DNA of 64,000 bases, taken from contig CAJNDS010000291.1 in the NCBI GenBank assembly GCA_905221605.1, forward strand, positions 474,045 to 538,044. The letters are read 5' to 3'. The notes under the pieces are model-generated. The model did not search any database. It was not told the DNA's origin and saw only the letters and a program-made list of their open reading frames with translations. The DNA comes from Symbiodinium natans (lineage: Eukaryota > Sar > Dinophyceae > Suessiales > Symbiodiniaceae). A program made the position numbers and the translations under genes. Shown here piece after piece: positions 22,561 through 32,956 of the stretch. Numbering within the stretch: position 1 is the first letter of the stretch; every line of letters starts with the position of its first letter.

Positions 22561-25012
22561 TTGGCGGCATGTTGTCTGTCTCTTTGGATGAAAATTCGGC
22601 ATGCAGAGCGGCAGCGTCCGGGTGTGCGTGTGTGTTACGCTGATGCCGCTTGCGTAATTGTGTTGACGCTTCGCCTGTTTTAAGCAACCTTGGACGAATT
22701 CAAGATCTGAATCTGTGGACTTGTGGCAACAAGTTCCTTGCATCAGGCCCCAAAAAAACGGGCATCCAAGGATATGTTTGCAAGGCCTCATCGCCGTCGT
22801 GGTTCATATCGTCCCAGAGCACTCCCTGAAATTAAACTGCATGCTTGTTGCGAGCCATATACGAGCAAGGCCCCTGCAGGTGGCAATCCGAAAACAACAA
22901 TAGAGAGACAAAAAAAGCTAAGGCCAATTCCTACTGGGAACTACACTCGCCCATGGGGGGGGACCATGATGTAGATAGCTTGCTACATCCCAAGATGCTC
23001 CAAGAATTCTGGAGCCGCCAGTCCGGCAGGCAAAGGAAAAACATCGTTGTCATGATCTGTGCAAGCACAGGTCTCACAACCCAGACTAATACTACGCAGA
23101 AGTCATGGCACAATCCTGAGCTTGAATTCGCCTCGGCTTCCAGCCGAGAGCGTCTGGAACAATGCCCCCCTTCCCAACCAAACATGGCATCCTGACCTGC
23201 CCTGAGACCTCCCTCCTGGCCCCTGCTGGGACCCATGCTGGCACCGACCTAAGACCTGAAACTTGTTGGGAATGCTTCTGGGACGGTTTTGTAACCCCCC
23301 CCCCCTCCTCTGACACCTGCTGGGCACCCCCCTTGTAGGACCCTTGCTGGACCGTTGCGCACGCTGCAGCCCGCGTTGGGCCAGCCCGGGCTGCCGCCGA
23401 GGCGGAGCGCGCAAGCGTCTGCAACTATTTTGGATGCGCACAATCGCTCGACATGTTGAGAACAATTACACTAGCCGTTGGACAAGGCTCTTGTGAGTTT
23501 TTCTTGCCAAAGGGGCCAGCTCCTCGTCTGTGATGTCTTCGCGCCCTTTCCTGAGAAGCACACCCATCTCCTCCTTGGCTTGTGCTCACCCGATGGCCAG
23601 TTTAGGGTTTTAAGGTTGTTCCGCTATTCATTTACCAGGTGTTCAGCCATTTTGCGCTTCACCTCGTGCACTCACAAAATCCAAGGACACTCGCACGCAG
23701 TCAACAACTGCAAGTGCATCTGAGCTCGCGTCACGACTCAAGATTCCATCACCATTCCTGTACATGTACATGCACTTTTGCGAGGGTGGTCTCGGAAGAA
23801 TTTTCAGGTGAAACAAGTTCGCGGCTCCTCAGTTTCCAGCCGCAAAAAGAGCCCTTGTCAACCCCCAAGACCCTGAGACTCTGAGGTCCCGAACTCTGGG
23901 CCTGTCCAGTGCCAGGAACTTTGCTTTGATGTCAGTGATGGTGTAGGTTCCCACCACGGGACCTTCTGCAACTGAGCTTGGTTTTTTGATTTTGGGGCAA
24001 TACTACCAGTAGACTTCCCCTGAAAAAGAGAAATACCACATAAAGTCAAATTTAAACTCACAGCTCCGAGCAATCCTGCACGACTCCCACCACGGATGCA
24101 TCTGGATGTTACAAGCCAGACACACTGCCATAGGGGCATCCTACACAGACGGTGAGAGTCCATGCCTGTGCTGTACCACGGGTAGAATCTTTCCTCAAAA
24201 ACATCAGCACCAGGAACAACAGATGCATGAGCCGATAGAAGCCCATTCAAGCCCCAAGAAAACCCAATACATGGGAACTCGAAAAGGCACCTGGCTTCAT
24301 GCTCAGGATGACGCTATCCTGGAGGCGAACCAGTGGGAAAGCTTGCCCTTAGAATCACCGTATGTGTACCTGTTAAACACTGCTAAAGCAGCTTCTCGCC
24401 CTCGCCGAGTCCTCACCAGGTGACGCAACTTCGGGAGCCTTCGGCTTTGTCGGTGATGACTCGCCTGCATCTCAACGGCGTCCGCAGCAGCAAGCTAACA
24501 CGAAGGTGATGCAGCAAAGAGTCGGGACGGTCTCCGGATGAAACTTCACAGGCGATGGCGGACGTGACAAGATTCGGTATAACATCTAGAATCGCGGCCT
24601 CCCACATAGGAAACGTTCGCGGGGAGGACACGGGCGCTGGACTTCCGGCGTCGCGGCCGTGCCGCGGTCGCCATGGAGGAGCCGAGATCTCGGACTCCCA
24701 GATAGTCTCACAGGGTTCAGATGATGTTCAGAGGACATTCAGGAAGTTAAAGATTAAGGCTTCTGGCTTACGTGATGATCGAGTCGGGCTGACTTTGCAG
24801 TGCCAAGAGAGTTCCTGGGGGATTCGATGGCCAAGCGCACGTCGCGTGCGGACGGTGTTCCCTTGCAGCCCCGGTGCTTGTCTGACTCAGCCAAAACACT
24901 GCAGTCATCTGGCAACATCTGTGAGAACAGCCTCGTACTGAACTTGTAGCCCTCCATCCATGCGAGTGGGATGTATGTGCAAAGGACTCTGGCTGCAAAC
25001 TCACCTAGATTC

Positions 25013-25054
25013 ACTAAACCCTAAACCCTAAACCCTAAACCCTAAACCCTAAAC
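25013..25054 (-). repeat. interstitial telomere repeat, CCCTAAA
   Basis: About six uninterrupted CCCTAAA units. Confidence 0.9.
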
Positions 25055-25444
25055 ACTCACCACGCCCGGTGGTACTCCACTGGTGCAGTGTTCCCACAAC
25101 CCAAATCCGCTGGGAGAGAGGCGCGATCTACCAGGTACCGTGGCTTTTGCTTGCCACCTCATCTCGGGCATCCAGTGCTACCTTGCTAGGCATCGCCTTG
25201 AGCAACCCTGACACTCCAACAAAAGCTTCCAAGGGTGCAGGGTTCAGGGATTAACTGTAGAAGTTTCAGGGGCGATACAGTCGTCAGCATCTTCTCCGAA
25301 TCTTGCAAACTTCACAAGCTTTCACCCTGGAGCTGCCCCCCAAAGCAAATCGCGGAAGAACAAAATACACAGAGGCTTAGGGACCGATGAGGTTTCAACA
25401 GCACCTCAAATGACCAGCATCCCTTAAATCTGGCTGGTTCTTCG

Positions 25445-25563
25445 TAGGGAATGAGGGAATGAAGGCCCTATATAATCCCTTAAAGGGTATATGTATATAT
25501 ATATATATACCCTGTAGAATCCCTTAAAGGGTATATATGGGGCCCTCATTCCCTCATTCCCTA
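25445..25563. mobile_element. MITE-like hairpin with 24 bp terminal inverted repeats
   Basis: The left end begins TAGGGAATGAGGGAATGA and the right end is its complement with one mismatch over about 24 bases, both running into GGCCC/GGGCCC. Inside, ATCCCTTAAAGGGTATAT occurs as two direct copies around a (TA)n core. Total 119 bp, non-coding, no obvious target-site duplication. A CCCTAAA array starts 10 bases after the right end. Confidence 0.65.
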
Positions 25564-25572
25564 CTAAGACTG

Positions 25573-25600
25573 TCCCTAAACCCTAAACCCTAAACCATAA
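25573..25600 (-). repeat. interstitial telomere repeat, CCCTAAA
   Basis: About three units, abutting the 25445-25563 hairpin. A short opposite-oriented TTTAGGG/TGTAGGG patch follows at 25694-25712. Confidence 0.85.
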
Positions 25601-26239
25601 ATGTCAGGGGCCCGTACCCCGGATGTTCTCCAGTGGTCGCAAGTTGATCCGGCCAAAGAGCTGCGCGCACTCGAAGCTTGAAGGGCTCGAACCAGGGTTT
25701 AGGGTGTAGGGTGTTCCAAAGTGCCGCGGTCCGGACCCGCGCCAGGGAGAGGCGGCGGGTCGGGCCGCCTCGGTGCAGCGGATCCCACCCCAGCCAACCA
25801 AAGTACCGCCTTTTTCGGGTTTAGAGCGGTCTACCCCCCACGGCCCTCCTATCAAGGGGGCTTTCACCTCGACTCGCCCCGATGGGACGTGTTGACTGCT
25901 GCTGTTGCTTGAGCCTACACTTTCCTGGATCCAAACAGGGAGCGGGACAATCTGTTTCACCCATACTGTGTTTAAGACACCCTCAAGCCCAAACCTAAGC
26001 CAGGGCAAGCCCCATGTCGGTTTTTCCAACCCGAGCCATGTTGGTCGCAGGACTCCGGTATAACCCGGATGAGATGTATGGAATGCCACTTGACACCAAG
26101 TCCGGCTCCAACATCTATTCCGGCACAGCCTCCGGTTTCCACGATTGGAAATTCCGGACCCAAGCTCATTCATATGGCAGAACGGACCCCCGCATTTCGA
26201 GGGCCAAGCGCGGAAGGCCCGGCCTCCCCCGCTGGCACA

Positions 26240-26670
26240 AGGGCTTCTCTGGCCCAGCCTGCGCCAGGTCTTTTTTGACAGGACCTTCCCCGCTACGGTC
26301 GCGCGCAAGGCATTCTTGCGCAAGGGCTTCTTGGGCAGTGTGCTTCAGCCTCCCCCCCAGAGGCGGGGGGGGCACCCCAGGAGTTTTTGGCCGCCGGGAT
26401 CGTGCGCGGCTTGGCCTCACGTGCTGGGGTCGCGCAAGGCTTCTTGGGGCTGTGTGCTTCACAAAGAAGGACAGCCGCGCCTCCTTCGCCGGATCGTGGG
26501 CAAGGGGTTTTTTGGGCTGTCTCCCCCACCCGCCGGGGTCGCGTGCAACGGCTTTCTGGGTCACCGGGGTCGTGCGCAAGGGCTTCTTGGGGCTTGGCCT
26601 CCCCCGCTGGGGTCGTGCGCAAGGGCTTCTTGGGGCTGGACCTCCCCCGCCTGGGTCGCGCGCGCGCGGG
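26240..26670. repeat. minisatellite of about 43 bp units (GCGCAAGGGCTTCTTGGGGC type)
   Basis: Degenerate head-to-tail units containing CAAGGGCTTCTTGGGGCT, CCTCCCCCGCTGGGGTCG and TGCGCAAGG. The last three units (about 26550-26660) are the most alike. The unit length and lack of stops keep several frames open on both strands, giving Gly/Leu/Arg or Pro-rich frames that I do not call as genes. Confidence 0.75.
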
Positions 26671-26785
26671 GGGTTTAGTAACATTGTGGCCTATGGCTAG
26701 CAGGGATGCATCAGGTGTGGCAGGCTCGATCTGCTTGGCAAAGCAAGCAGATCTCGAAGCGGTAGCGATGGCGCGGGCGGCCTAT

Positions 26786-26820
26786 GGTTTAGGGTTTAGG
26801 GTTAGGGTTTAGGGTTTAGG
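26786..26820 (+). repeat. interstitial telomere repeat, TTTAGGG
   Basis: About five units, one of them shortened to TTAGGG. Confidence 0.9.
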
Positions 26821-27334
26821 CCCCCCCCTGAAGAATCGCAAGCCTGTCGTTCAAACCGTGCTGTTCTGCAGTATTGCGGGTGCTCCGGGTTCCTTTCTTG
26901 TGTTTCTTGGGCATGCCAATGCACAGGCATTGATTTCTTGGGAAGGACAGTGAGATGAGGGAATGTCGGCTTTGGTTCAGGAAACTATTTAAGCCTTCAG
27001 GAATGCACCTGCAGCTAGAACATGATGGCTAGCTGAGCTGTGTGTTCCCACTATCACCTGGCGTGCCTTTTCAGTACATAAACAGATCAGCGCCTTATTG
27101 ACGACGAAGCCCAGATGCCCTTGCGTGGAGAGGGGCCTTCATGTACTCCGCGTTGCATTTGTCCAGATGTTCCTTTCCAGGCAACCATGTCAAGATAGAG
27201 TGTTTTCGAGTTTCGTGTACTACGCTTGTATAGAACTTCGAGAGCAACAGCCAATCGCCTCCAGCTGCCATTGGTGTCGGCATTTCTGGACATGCTTCTC
27301 TGCCTGACCCCAGGGGAGCCAACGGTCAATCCCC

Positions 27335-27388
27335 TTTTAGGGTTTTGGGTTTAGGGTCTAACCCTAAACCCGCTAAACCCTACACCCG
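27335..27388. repeat. head-to-head telomere-type junction (TTTAGGG)n-(CCCTAAA)n
   Basis: Degenerate TTTTAGGG-TTTTGGG-TTTAGGG units run directly, through a TCTAA joint at about 27357-27361, into CCCTAAACCC and CTAAACCCTACACCC. This is the orientation expected when two chromosome ends fuse. The array is short and imperfect. Confidence 0.8.
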
Positions 27389-27454
27389 AACCTCCAAGAA
27401 CAAGAGGCGCAACGGTTCCAACACACATTTGATGAATCTGAGCTCACATCAGAT

Positions 27455-27548
27455 GGGGGTTTACGATTTCAGGGGTACCCTTTCTTATAATGCGGGATTC
27501 CTACTATTTGGGGATCTATATTGGGGTACCCAATTTTCGCAAACCCCC
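27455..27548. mobile_element. MITE-like family A, copy 1
   Basis: Imperfect inverted repeats: left GGGGGTTTACGATTTCAGGG, right (as complement) GGGGGTTTGCGAAAATTGGG, with GGTACCC inside both. The interior ATTCCTACTATTTGGGGATC is shared with the copy at 43696-43798. Non-coding, 94 bp. Confidence 0.6.
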
Positions 27549-28824
27549 AAGTGGCTGGCATGCGCTATAAAAGTTCAGAGCCTCCTCCATGAACTTCTGG
27601 TAGGCCAGCGTTGTCCTGAGGGCATGCGCCAGAAAGCAAAACGGAAATGGAAAATGGGTCGTCATCCATGTAGAGCCCATAGATCGAGATCCAGAACAGC
27701 CAGCCGCCTTTCTTTCGGCCTCGAAGTAAGGGCCGGGCTTCTCCGTGATCTTGAGGTCTGCCATGCTTCAGCACGCCTCATGCGATCCATCCCGTACCCA
27801 AGCCCCGACGAAGCTGCCGACGGTAAACTTACGTCATTGGCTGTCTGCATCCAGGCAGCGCGAATGCCAAACACGGAAAGGCACGATGTAGCTGCCAGAC
27901 AGTCTGTCCTACAAGCCTTTGCGGCGCCTGTGCTTGAGAGGGAGCACCTGTTCTATCACACCTTGCTGGTTTCGTGGTGTTTGCTGACCCGCAAAGCTAC
28001 ATCCAGCATCTGCGCTCAGCAGCTGGGCAATACTTGCTGGGAGGCGTGTTGTTCCTCAATGCAACTCGATGCTAAGTGACTAAGTGGCACTTACAAGTCT
28101 GACGACCTGAGCATCTCTTGGGCCTCAGCGACATGTGCAGGATCTCTTTGTCGTGGAAAATCTTGCCCAAACGAGGTGGCAACTAAAATTTTCACAGCTC
28201 TTCTGGATCTCTGGGTTAAGGGCCTGGGGGTGTTGATATTTTCGCTGAGGATGTTGAGCTGATTCGAAGTGACAGTCCGAATCTAAAATCAACCCTCGAA
28301 CCCTCAGCCCAGTCCCCGGTGCACAATCATTCCACAGAGCTGACGAGATCCATCATATGGCCCTTGGTACTGTCACTAGACCAAGTACAGAGAGCCAGGA
28401 ACATTGAAAGAACCCAGCTCAGCTTTGCTCCTGCAGCTTAGACCGGAAAACAAAGTCTCAAGATGTACAACAAGGTGTACATGCAAGCAGAAGTTGGCTA
28501 CGTAAGGGGCACCAATCGTGTTCATGGGTAAAACAAAATCTGTCCATAGTTCGTTGGAACACGAGCAACCCATGCATATACACATATATATATATTATGT
28601 ATACGCAAAGCCTTAACAATGTTCCAACACAAACATGCACAGATGCAGTTATGACTATATGATAGACCTTACAGATGCACATTGTGACGCTATTGACTTT
28701 TTGATAGACTATGTGTACACATACCTAATAGAAAGGACGGAAAGAAGGAAGGAAAGCTGGAAGAAAGGAAGCAAGCAAGGAATGACGGCACGTGGACAAC
28801 TGGTAGCGTTCAGGTTTTGATTCT

Positions 28825-28905
28825 CTTCTTCTTCTTCTTCTTCTTCTTCTTCTTCTTCTTCTTCTTCTTCTTCTTCTTCTTCTTCTTCTTCTTCTTCTTC
28901 TTCTT
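28825..28905. repeat. (CTT)n microsatellite
   Basis: About 27 perfect CTT (GAA on the minus strand) units. It is preceded by a GGAA-rich purine stretch (28737-28785). Poly-Glu, poly-Lys, poly-Arg and poly-Phe frames are artefacts. Confidence 0.97.
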
Positions 28906-29500
28906 TGGGGCAAGGGGAGGACCCCCCGCGCGGTTGCGCGCCCCGCACGTTTCACTCTCTCTCTTTGTTCCTCTCCCTGCCTCTCGCTGTCTTTGGATGG
29001 CCTCTCTCTCTCTGCATAAACACGCAAGAAGTGCAGCATGGGCAGCAGACAGACAGATGCACGGAAGTGACGCATCGACTAGTACTGATTTACAACCGTC
29101 AGTTCGTACATGCTGTGCAGAAGAGTGCGTTGCTATGCAGCTATACCAAACTTGGGGCAACTTCTGGCTGAGCCTCTGATCTTCTCATCGCACTGGTACT
29201 TTACACTCCTCTCCGGGTGCTGCAGAGCCAGTGAGGCCGCGAGGCCTCGAGTCGAATCTTATGCAAGTTTCACCGATGAAAGGTTGCGCCGACGGCTCTT
29301 GGAGTTATGTTTTTTCGCGATGCTCGGAGTGTCGGGTTCAGATGGGTTCAGCATCACACACACATCACTTAAGGAACGATAGTATACACTCACCAATAGC
29401 AGCAAAGGAAAACGCTACAGCACTTAGGTTCAAAAGGGTTGACAAGAGCTTGAGTTCAGGGGCCAGGGCTTTAGGGATTTTGGGGAAAGTCTGAGCCGCG

Positions 29501-29529
29501 GTTTAGGGTTTAGGGTTTAGGATTTAGGG
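29501..29529 (+). repeat. interstitial telomere repeat, TTTAGGG
   Basis: About four units. It is the first of a dense cluster of telomere-like blocks between 29.5 and 31.8 kb. Confidence 0.85.
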
Positions 29530-29615
29530 CTTTCAGTCGGTCTGAAGCCGTACAGCGTTTGGGGCACAACCCTGCAAACCCTCCAACCCTGAAGCCCGAC
29601 ACCGCAAACATGAAG

Positions 29616-29706
29616 GTTTGGGGTTTAGGGGTTTAGAGTTTAGGGCTTAGGGTTTAGGGGAGAAGGGGTCTAAGGTTTAGGGTTTAGGGCTAGAGCTTCG
29701 GGTTTA
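29616..29706 (+). repeat. degenerate TTTAGGG array
   Basis: TTTGGGG, TTTAGGGG, TTTAGAG, CTTAGGG and TTTAGGG words with short interruptions. Confidence 0.75.
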
Positions 29707-29792
29707 CACAGGAGCCCTCTTCAACTAGAATGGATACTCTGGGCAGTTCGATCTGCTTCTTACTTGCATTCTGAATGTATAAGGAGAGATGC

Positions 29793-29834
29793 TTAAACCC
29801 TAAACCCTAAACCCAGAACCCTAAACCCCAAAAC
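29793..29834 (-). repeat. interstitial telomere repeat, CCCTAAA
   Basis: About five units with CCCAGAA and CCCCAAA variants. Left partner of the TTTAGGG block at 29958. Confidence 0.8.
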
Positions 29835-29905
29835 CTCTTAGGCCTCTCAACGATGAACCTGAGATGGATCTCCTTTCACTTCGAAGCGCAAATGTCTGGA
29901 ACCGT

Positions 29906-30071
29906 CTTAGGGCAGTTCCATGGTCCCTTACTATGCGCCCTTATATATATATATACTGGGTTAGAGTTTAGGGCTTAGGGTTTAGGGTTTAAGGTTTGTG
30001 TAAGGGCCCATGCTTCAGAACCCGTGAGGAATGTAAGGGACCATACTCGGGGACCATGCAACTTCCCTTAG
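29906..30071. mobile_element. imperfect inverted-repeat element enclosing a TTTAGGG block
   Basis: The left arm CTTAGGGCAGTTCCATGGTC pairs with the right arm, whose complement reads CTAAGGGAAGTTGCATGGTC. An inner pair TGGTCCCTTAC...GTAAGGGACCA and a GCCCTTA/TAAGGGC pair lie within. The loop holds (TA)n and a TTTAGGG array (29958-29998). Non-coding. Confidence 0.45.
29958..29998 (+). repeat. interstitial telomere repeat, TTTAGGG
   Basis: About five partly degenerate units within the loop of the 29906-30071 inverted repeat. Confidence 0.8.
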
Positions 30072-30340
30072 AAGCCGGATAGCAACGTCAGGCCTGGCGC
30101 CACAAAAAGGATTTTGCATATGCTCAGGCAGCAGAGTTGTCTTGCCATCATACTTCCAGCAATTAGTTGTGGCAACGCCATGAGCGCCTTTCCAAGCGGC
30201 CTGACGTCGGAGGAAAGCCCAGAGAATTTGGGAAATAGGCCTCAGAAATAGCAAGCCTTCGGTGCATTAGCACGGCTTGGGGGGAGGAGCCCTCAACCCG
30301 AAACCCCCAAAGGACTGAAAGCCTACACCTTAAACCGACA

Positions 30341-30354
30341 AAACCCTAAACCCT
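30341..30354 (-). repeat. short CCCTAAA patch
   Basis: Two units. Noted because it keeps the alternating orientation of this cluster. Confidence 0.55.
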
Positions 30355-30533
30355 GTCTCCTATAACCTGGAGTTCGCTGCCAATGTTCAGCCAACCCCGC
30401 AAAACAACTATTCCAGATCCCCTCCTGGGCACGAAACGCTAAGCCCTAAGCCCTTTCAGCCCACGGTCTCAGAACCCAATGCCCTAAAAATCTTGAGCTC
30501 ACCCGTTTCTTACCTCACTCCTAGAGAGCGGAA

Positions 30534-30605
30534 TCTAGGGTTTAGGGCTTCGGGTTTAGGATTTATGTAGGGTTTAGGGTTTAGATTTTAGTGTTTAGGG
30601 TTTAC
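30534..30605 (+). repeat. degenerate TTTAGGG array
   Basis: TTTAGGG, CTTCGGG, TTTAGGA, TGTAGGG and TTTAGTG units. Confidence 0.75.
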
Positions 30606-31278
30606 GGGCGATCCGCCTTCCCAAGCCGGTGTGGCTTCACTGCTGCGGCAAGTCTTTGTGCCGGATCGCACTTTCACGGTTCGGACCCGATTCGCGACGG
30701 CCTCACACAAGAGTCCTTGTAGTTTAACATATGTTTGAAGGATCCATGAAGTCGCTCGCAAGTCTTCATGAAACTGGGGGCACAGGGAAAACCACGTTTC
30801 CCTGTCCTCCACACTACAGAAGTGCCGTCGTGTGCAGCACCCTGCAAGAAATGACGTGTGATTCTCACATGGCCAACCCTGCGCAGCAGATCGCCCGAGA
30901 ATATGTTTAAATTGGAAAGCCCCTTAAGCCCTACCTAAACCCCAAAAACATGATGACCCTTCTTTATGGGTCTTTTTTATGGGTGTTGGGCTATCAGCTT
31001 ACATGTATTGGGGGTTCAGGCACTAGCAGAGGAACTCGTCCCACAACACCCTAAACGCTAAACCCCGGCATCTGAAAAGGGCTTAAGATCCCTCAGACCC
31101 TGAAATTCTGAACCCCAAGCCCAAAATCAACCCCATGATCTTACAGGCTTTGGGATCCCCAAGACCCCTAAATTCTGAACCAGAAGCCCCAACATCCTGA
31201 AGCCCTAAAAAACTAGGATGGCCCTTAAAACCCTCTGAAAACATGTTCCTGAATATGATCCTCTTAACCCCAATAAAG

Positions 31279-31308
31279 GAAACCCTAAACCCTAAACCCT
31301 AAACCCTG
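31279..31308 (-). repeat. interstitial telomere repeat, CCCTAAA
   Basis: About four units, 97 bases before a long opposite-orientation array. Confidence 0.9.
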
Positions 31309-31404
31309 GCCCAGAAAACTGCCATAATGCTCCCCACGCGGGAGCTGACAGTCGCGGGTGGCTCAGCTGAAGCCAAAGCCCTGCGCACGGAGGGTTCGGG
31401 ATTG

Positions 31405-31612
31405 GGGTTTAGCGTTTTAGGGGTTTAGGGTTTTAGGGGTTTAGGGTTTTAGGGTTTTGGGGTTTTAGGGTTCTAGGGTTTTAGGGTTTTAGGGTTTTGG
31501 GGTTTTGGTGTTTTGGGGTTTTGGGGTTTAGGGTTTTGGGGTTTTAGGGTTTCAGGGTTTTAGGGTTTCAGGGTTTTAGGGTTTGGGGTTTAGGGTTCGG
31601 GTTTAGGGTTAG
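31405..31612 (+). repeat. mixed telomere-like array (TTTAGGG, TTTTAGGG, TTTTGGGG)
   Basis: About 208 bases in which Arabidopsis-type TTTAGGG, Chlamydomonas-type TTTTAGGG and ciliate-type TTTTGGGG units are interspersed with TTTCAGGG and TTCTAGGG variants. Confidence 0.9.
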
Positions 31613-31731
31613 GATGACTAGGGTTAGTGTCTAGGGCTGAGGACTTACATACACACAAACAAACATGCGGGACATCCGCTGTATGCGTCAACCACCAACC
31701 AGCTCCACAACACTACACAAGTATGTAGAAT

Positions 31732-31793
31732 ACCCTAAACCCTAAACCCTAAACCCTAAACCCTAAACCTAAACCCTAACCCCTAAACCCTAA
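31732..31793 (-). repeat. interstitial telomere repeat, CCCTAAA
   Basis: About nine units with one shortened (CCTAAA) and one CCCTAAC. Confidence 0.9.
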
Positions 31794-32956
31794 GTAGAAC
31801 AAGAACCGAAGCAACCTCAGGTCCAATCCTCGGCGTCCGAGGCAGTCGGCCCTCTCAGGCTGCCCCCATGTTGTCACCGGGCGCTATGCCTCTCCAGTGA
31901 CTTCATGGAGGCCAAGATCTAAATGGAAGTGCGTCTGGGTCTCATCTTTACATGTTGATGATTTTGGGATACGCCAGCACTTCGGAACGAACTGTGAAAG
32001 AGCGGGCGACAAGCGTGGAAGCTAGTCTCTGAAAGCAGGTAAGTATCTCTGTCACACTGCATAGTGGATGTTCGGATTCAGCGGTCCGAGCAACCAGCGT
32101 AATGTTGACACGATGTCGCAGCCAGGTTATGAGAACTCGGGTACACAGCGTGGCATTCGTCATCGCATCAACGTTTGCACAAAGCCCTCTTTGATGCAAC
32201 GACTACAATTGCACGTGTCCAGCCGTCAGCCTGGGCAGCCAAAGCCATTTCGTGAGCTCAACTTCAATCCCTTCGGGAAGTGTGTTCAGGGTTGAGTCAG
32301 ATAAAATCTGACTCTAACCTGAGCCCTGGAACTGAATCGGCGCAGGTCCTTGTGGCGGTGCTTGTGGCGGTGCTTGACCGGAACTCTCGAGCAATTGGCC
32401 TTGGCAGCTCAGGGACTTGTGCGCTAATTATGACAAACATGTTGTGGTGTTGGACGTGTGCCCGTCACACTGAGACGTCTTGCAAAATCGCAAGACTCGC
32501 GGCTTTCATGATGCACAGGGCCTCAAGCACCCCCAAAACCCAGGAACCTTGCACTGACCCCTTTACACTCCCACCTCCCACTTCGGACCTGGAACCTTGA
32601 CCCCAGCCTGCGCCGAGAGATAGTTTGGGCAGCACTTCCGAAAGCCATGCTCATGTACAACTGGCGATTCGGCTCCCGCCACGCGACATCCACCAATGTT
32701 CTGTCCACCTTTGACCTGTCCGATTCAGACTCTCGAACAAAGGTCTAGATCCTTATGCAACCCATTTCTGCAATGAATTGCTAAATTTCGGTTGGCCTTT
32801 TAGGATGTTCGAGGCCGGAAAACCTGAAGTTTTGGGGTTCAAACTCGGGGCATACACGCCTTGACCTTAACATTCAAGCTCTTCCACCGCTTGCAGCCTA
32901 CATAGCCTGAACGTGTCAAGATTGGGCTGCTTACTGCCCGGTACACCTTATAGACC

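Larger units (their letters stand above)
22570..32950. other. gene-poor, repeat-rich segment
   Basis: Apart from the telomere-type arrays, hairpin elements, minisatellite and microsatellite listed separately, I see no recognisable gene. A minus-strand frame at 27516-27764 and a plus-strand frame at 27345-28079 overlap in anti-phase; neither has a known motif. Confidence 0.35.

Noticed and set aside
26014-26812. Gly/Leu/Arg-rich frames of 140-230 codons
   Set aside because: They come from the 43 bp-type minisatellite read in different phases and strands.
28709-29179. Poly-Glu, poly-Lys, poly-Arg and poly-Phe frames
   Set aside because: Translations of the CTT/GAA microsatellite.
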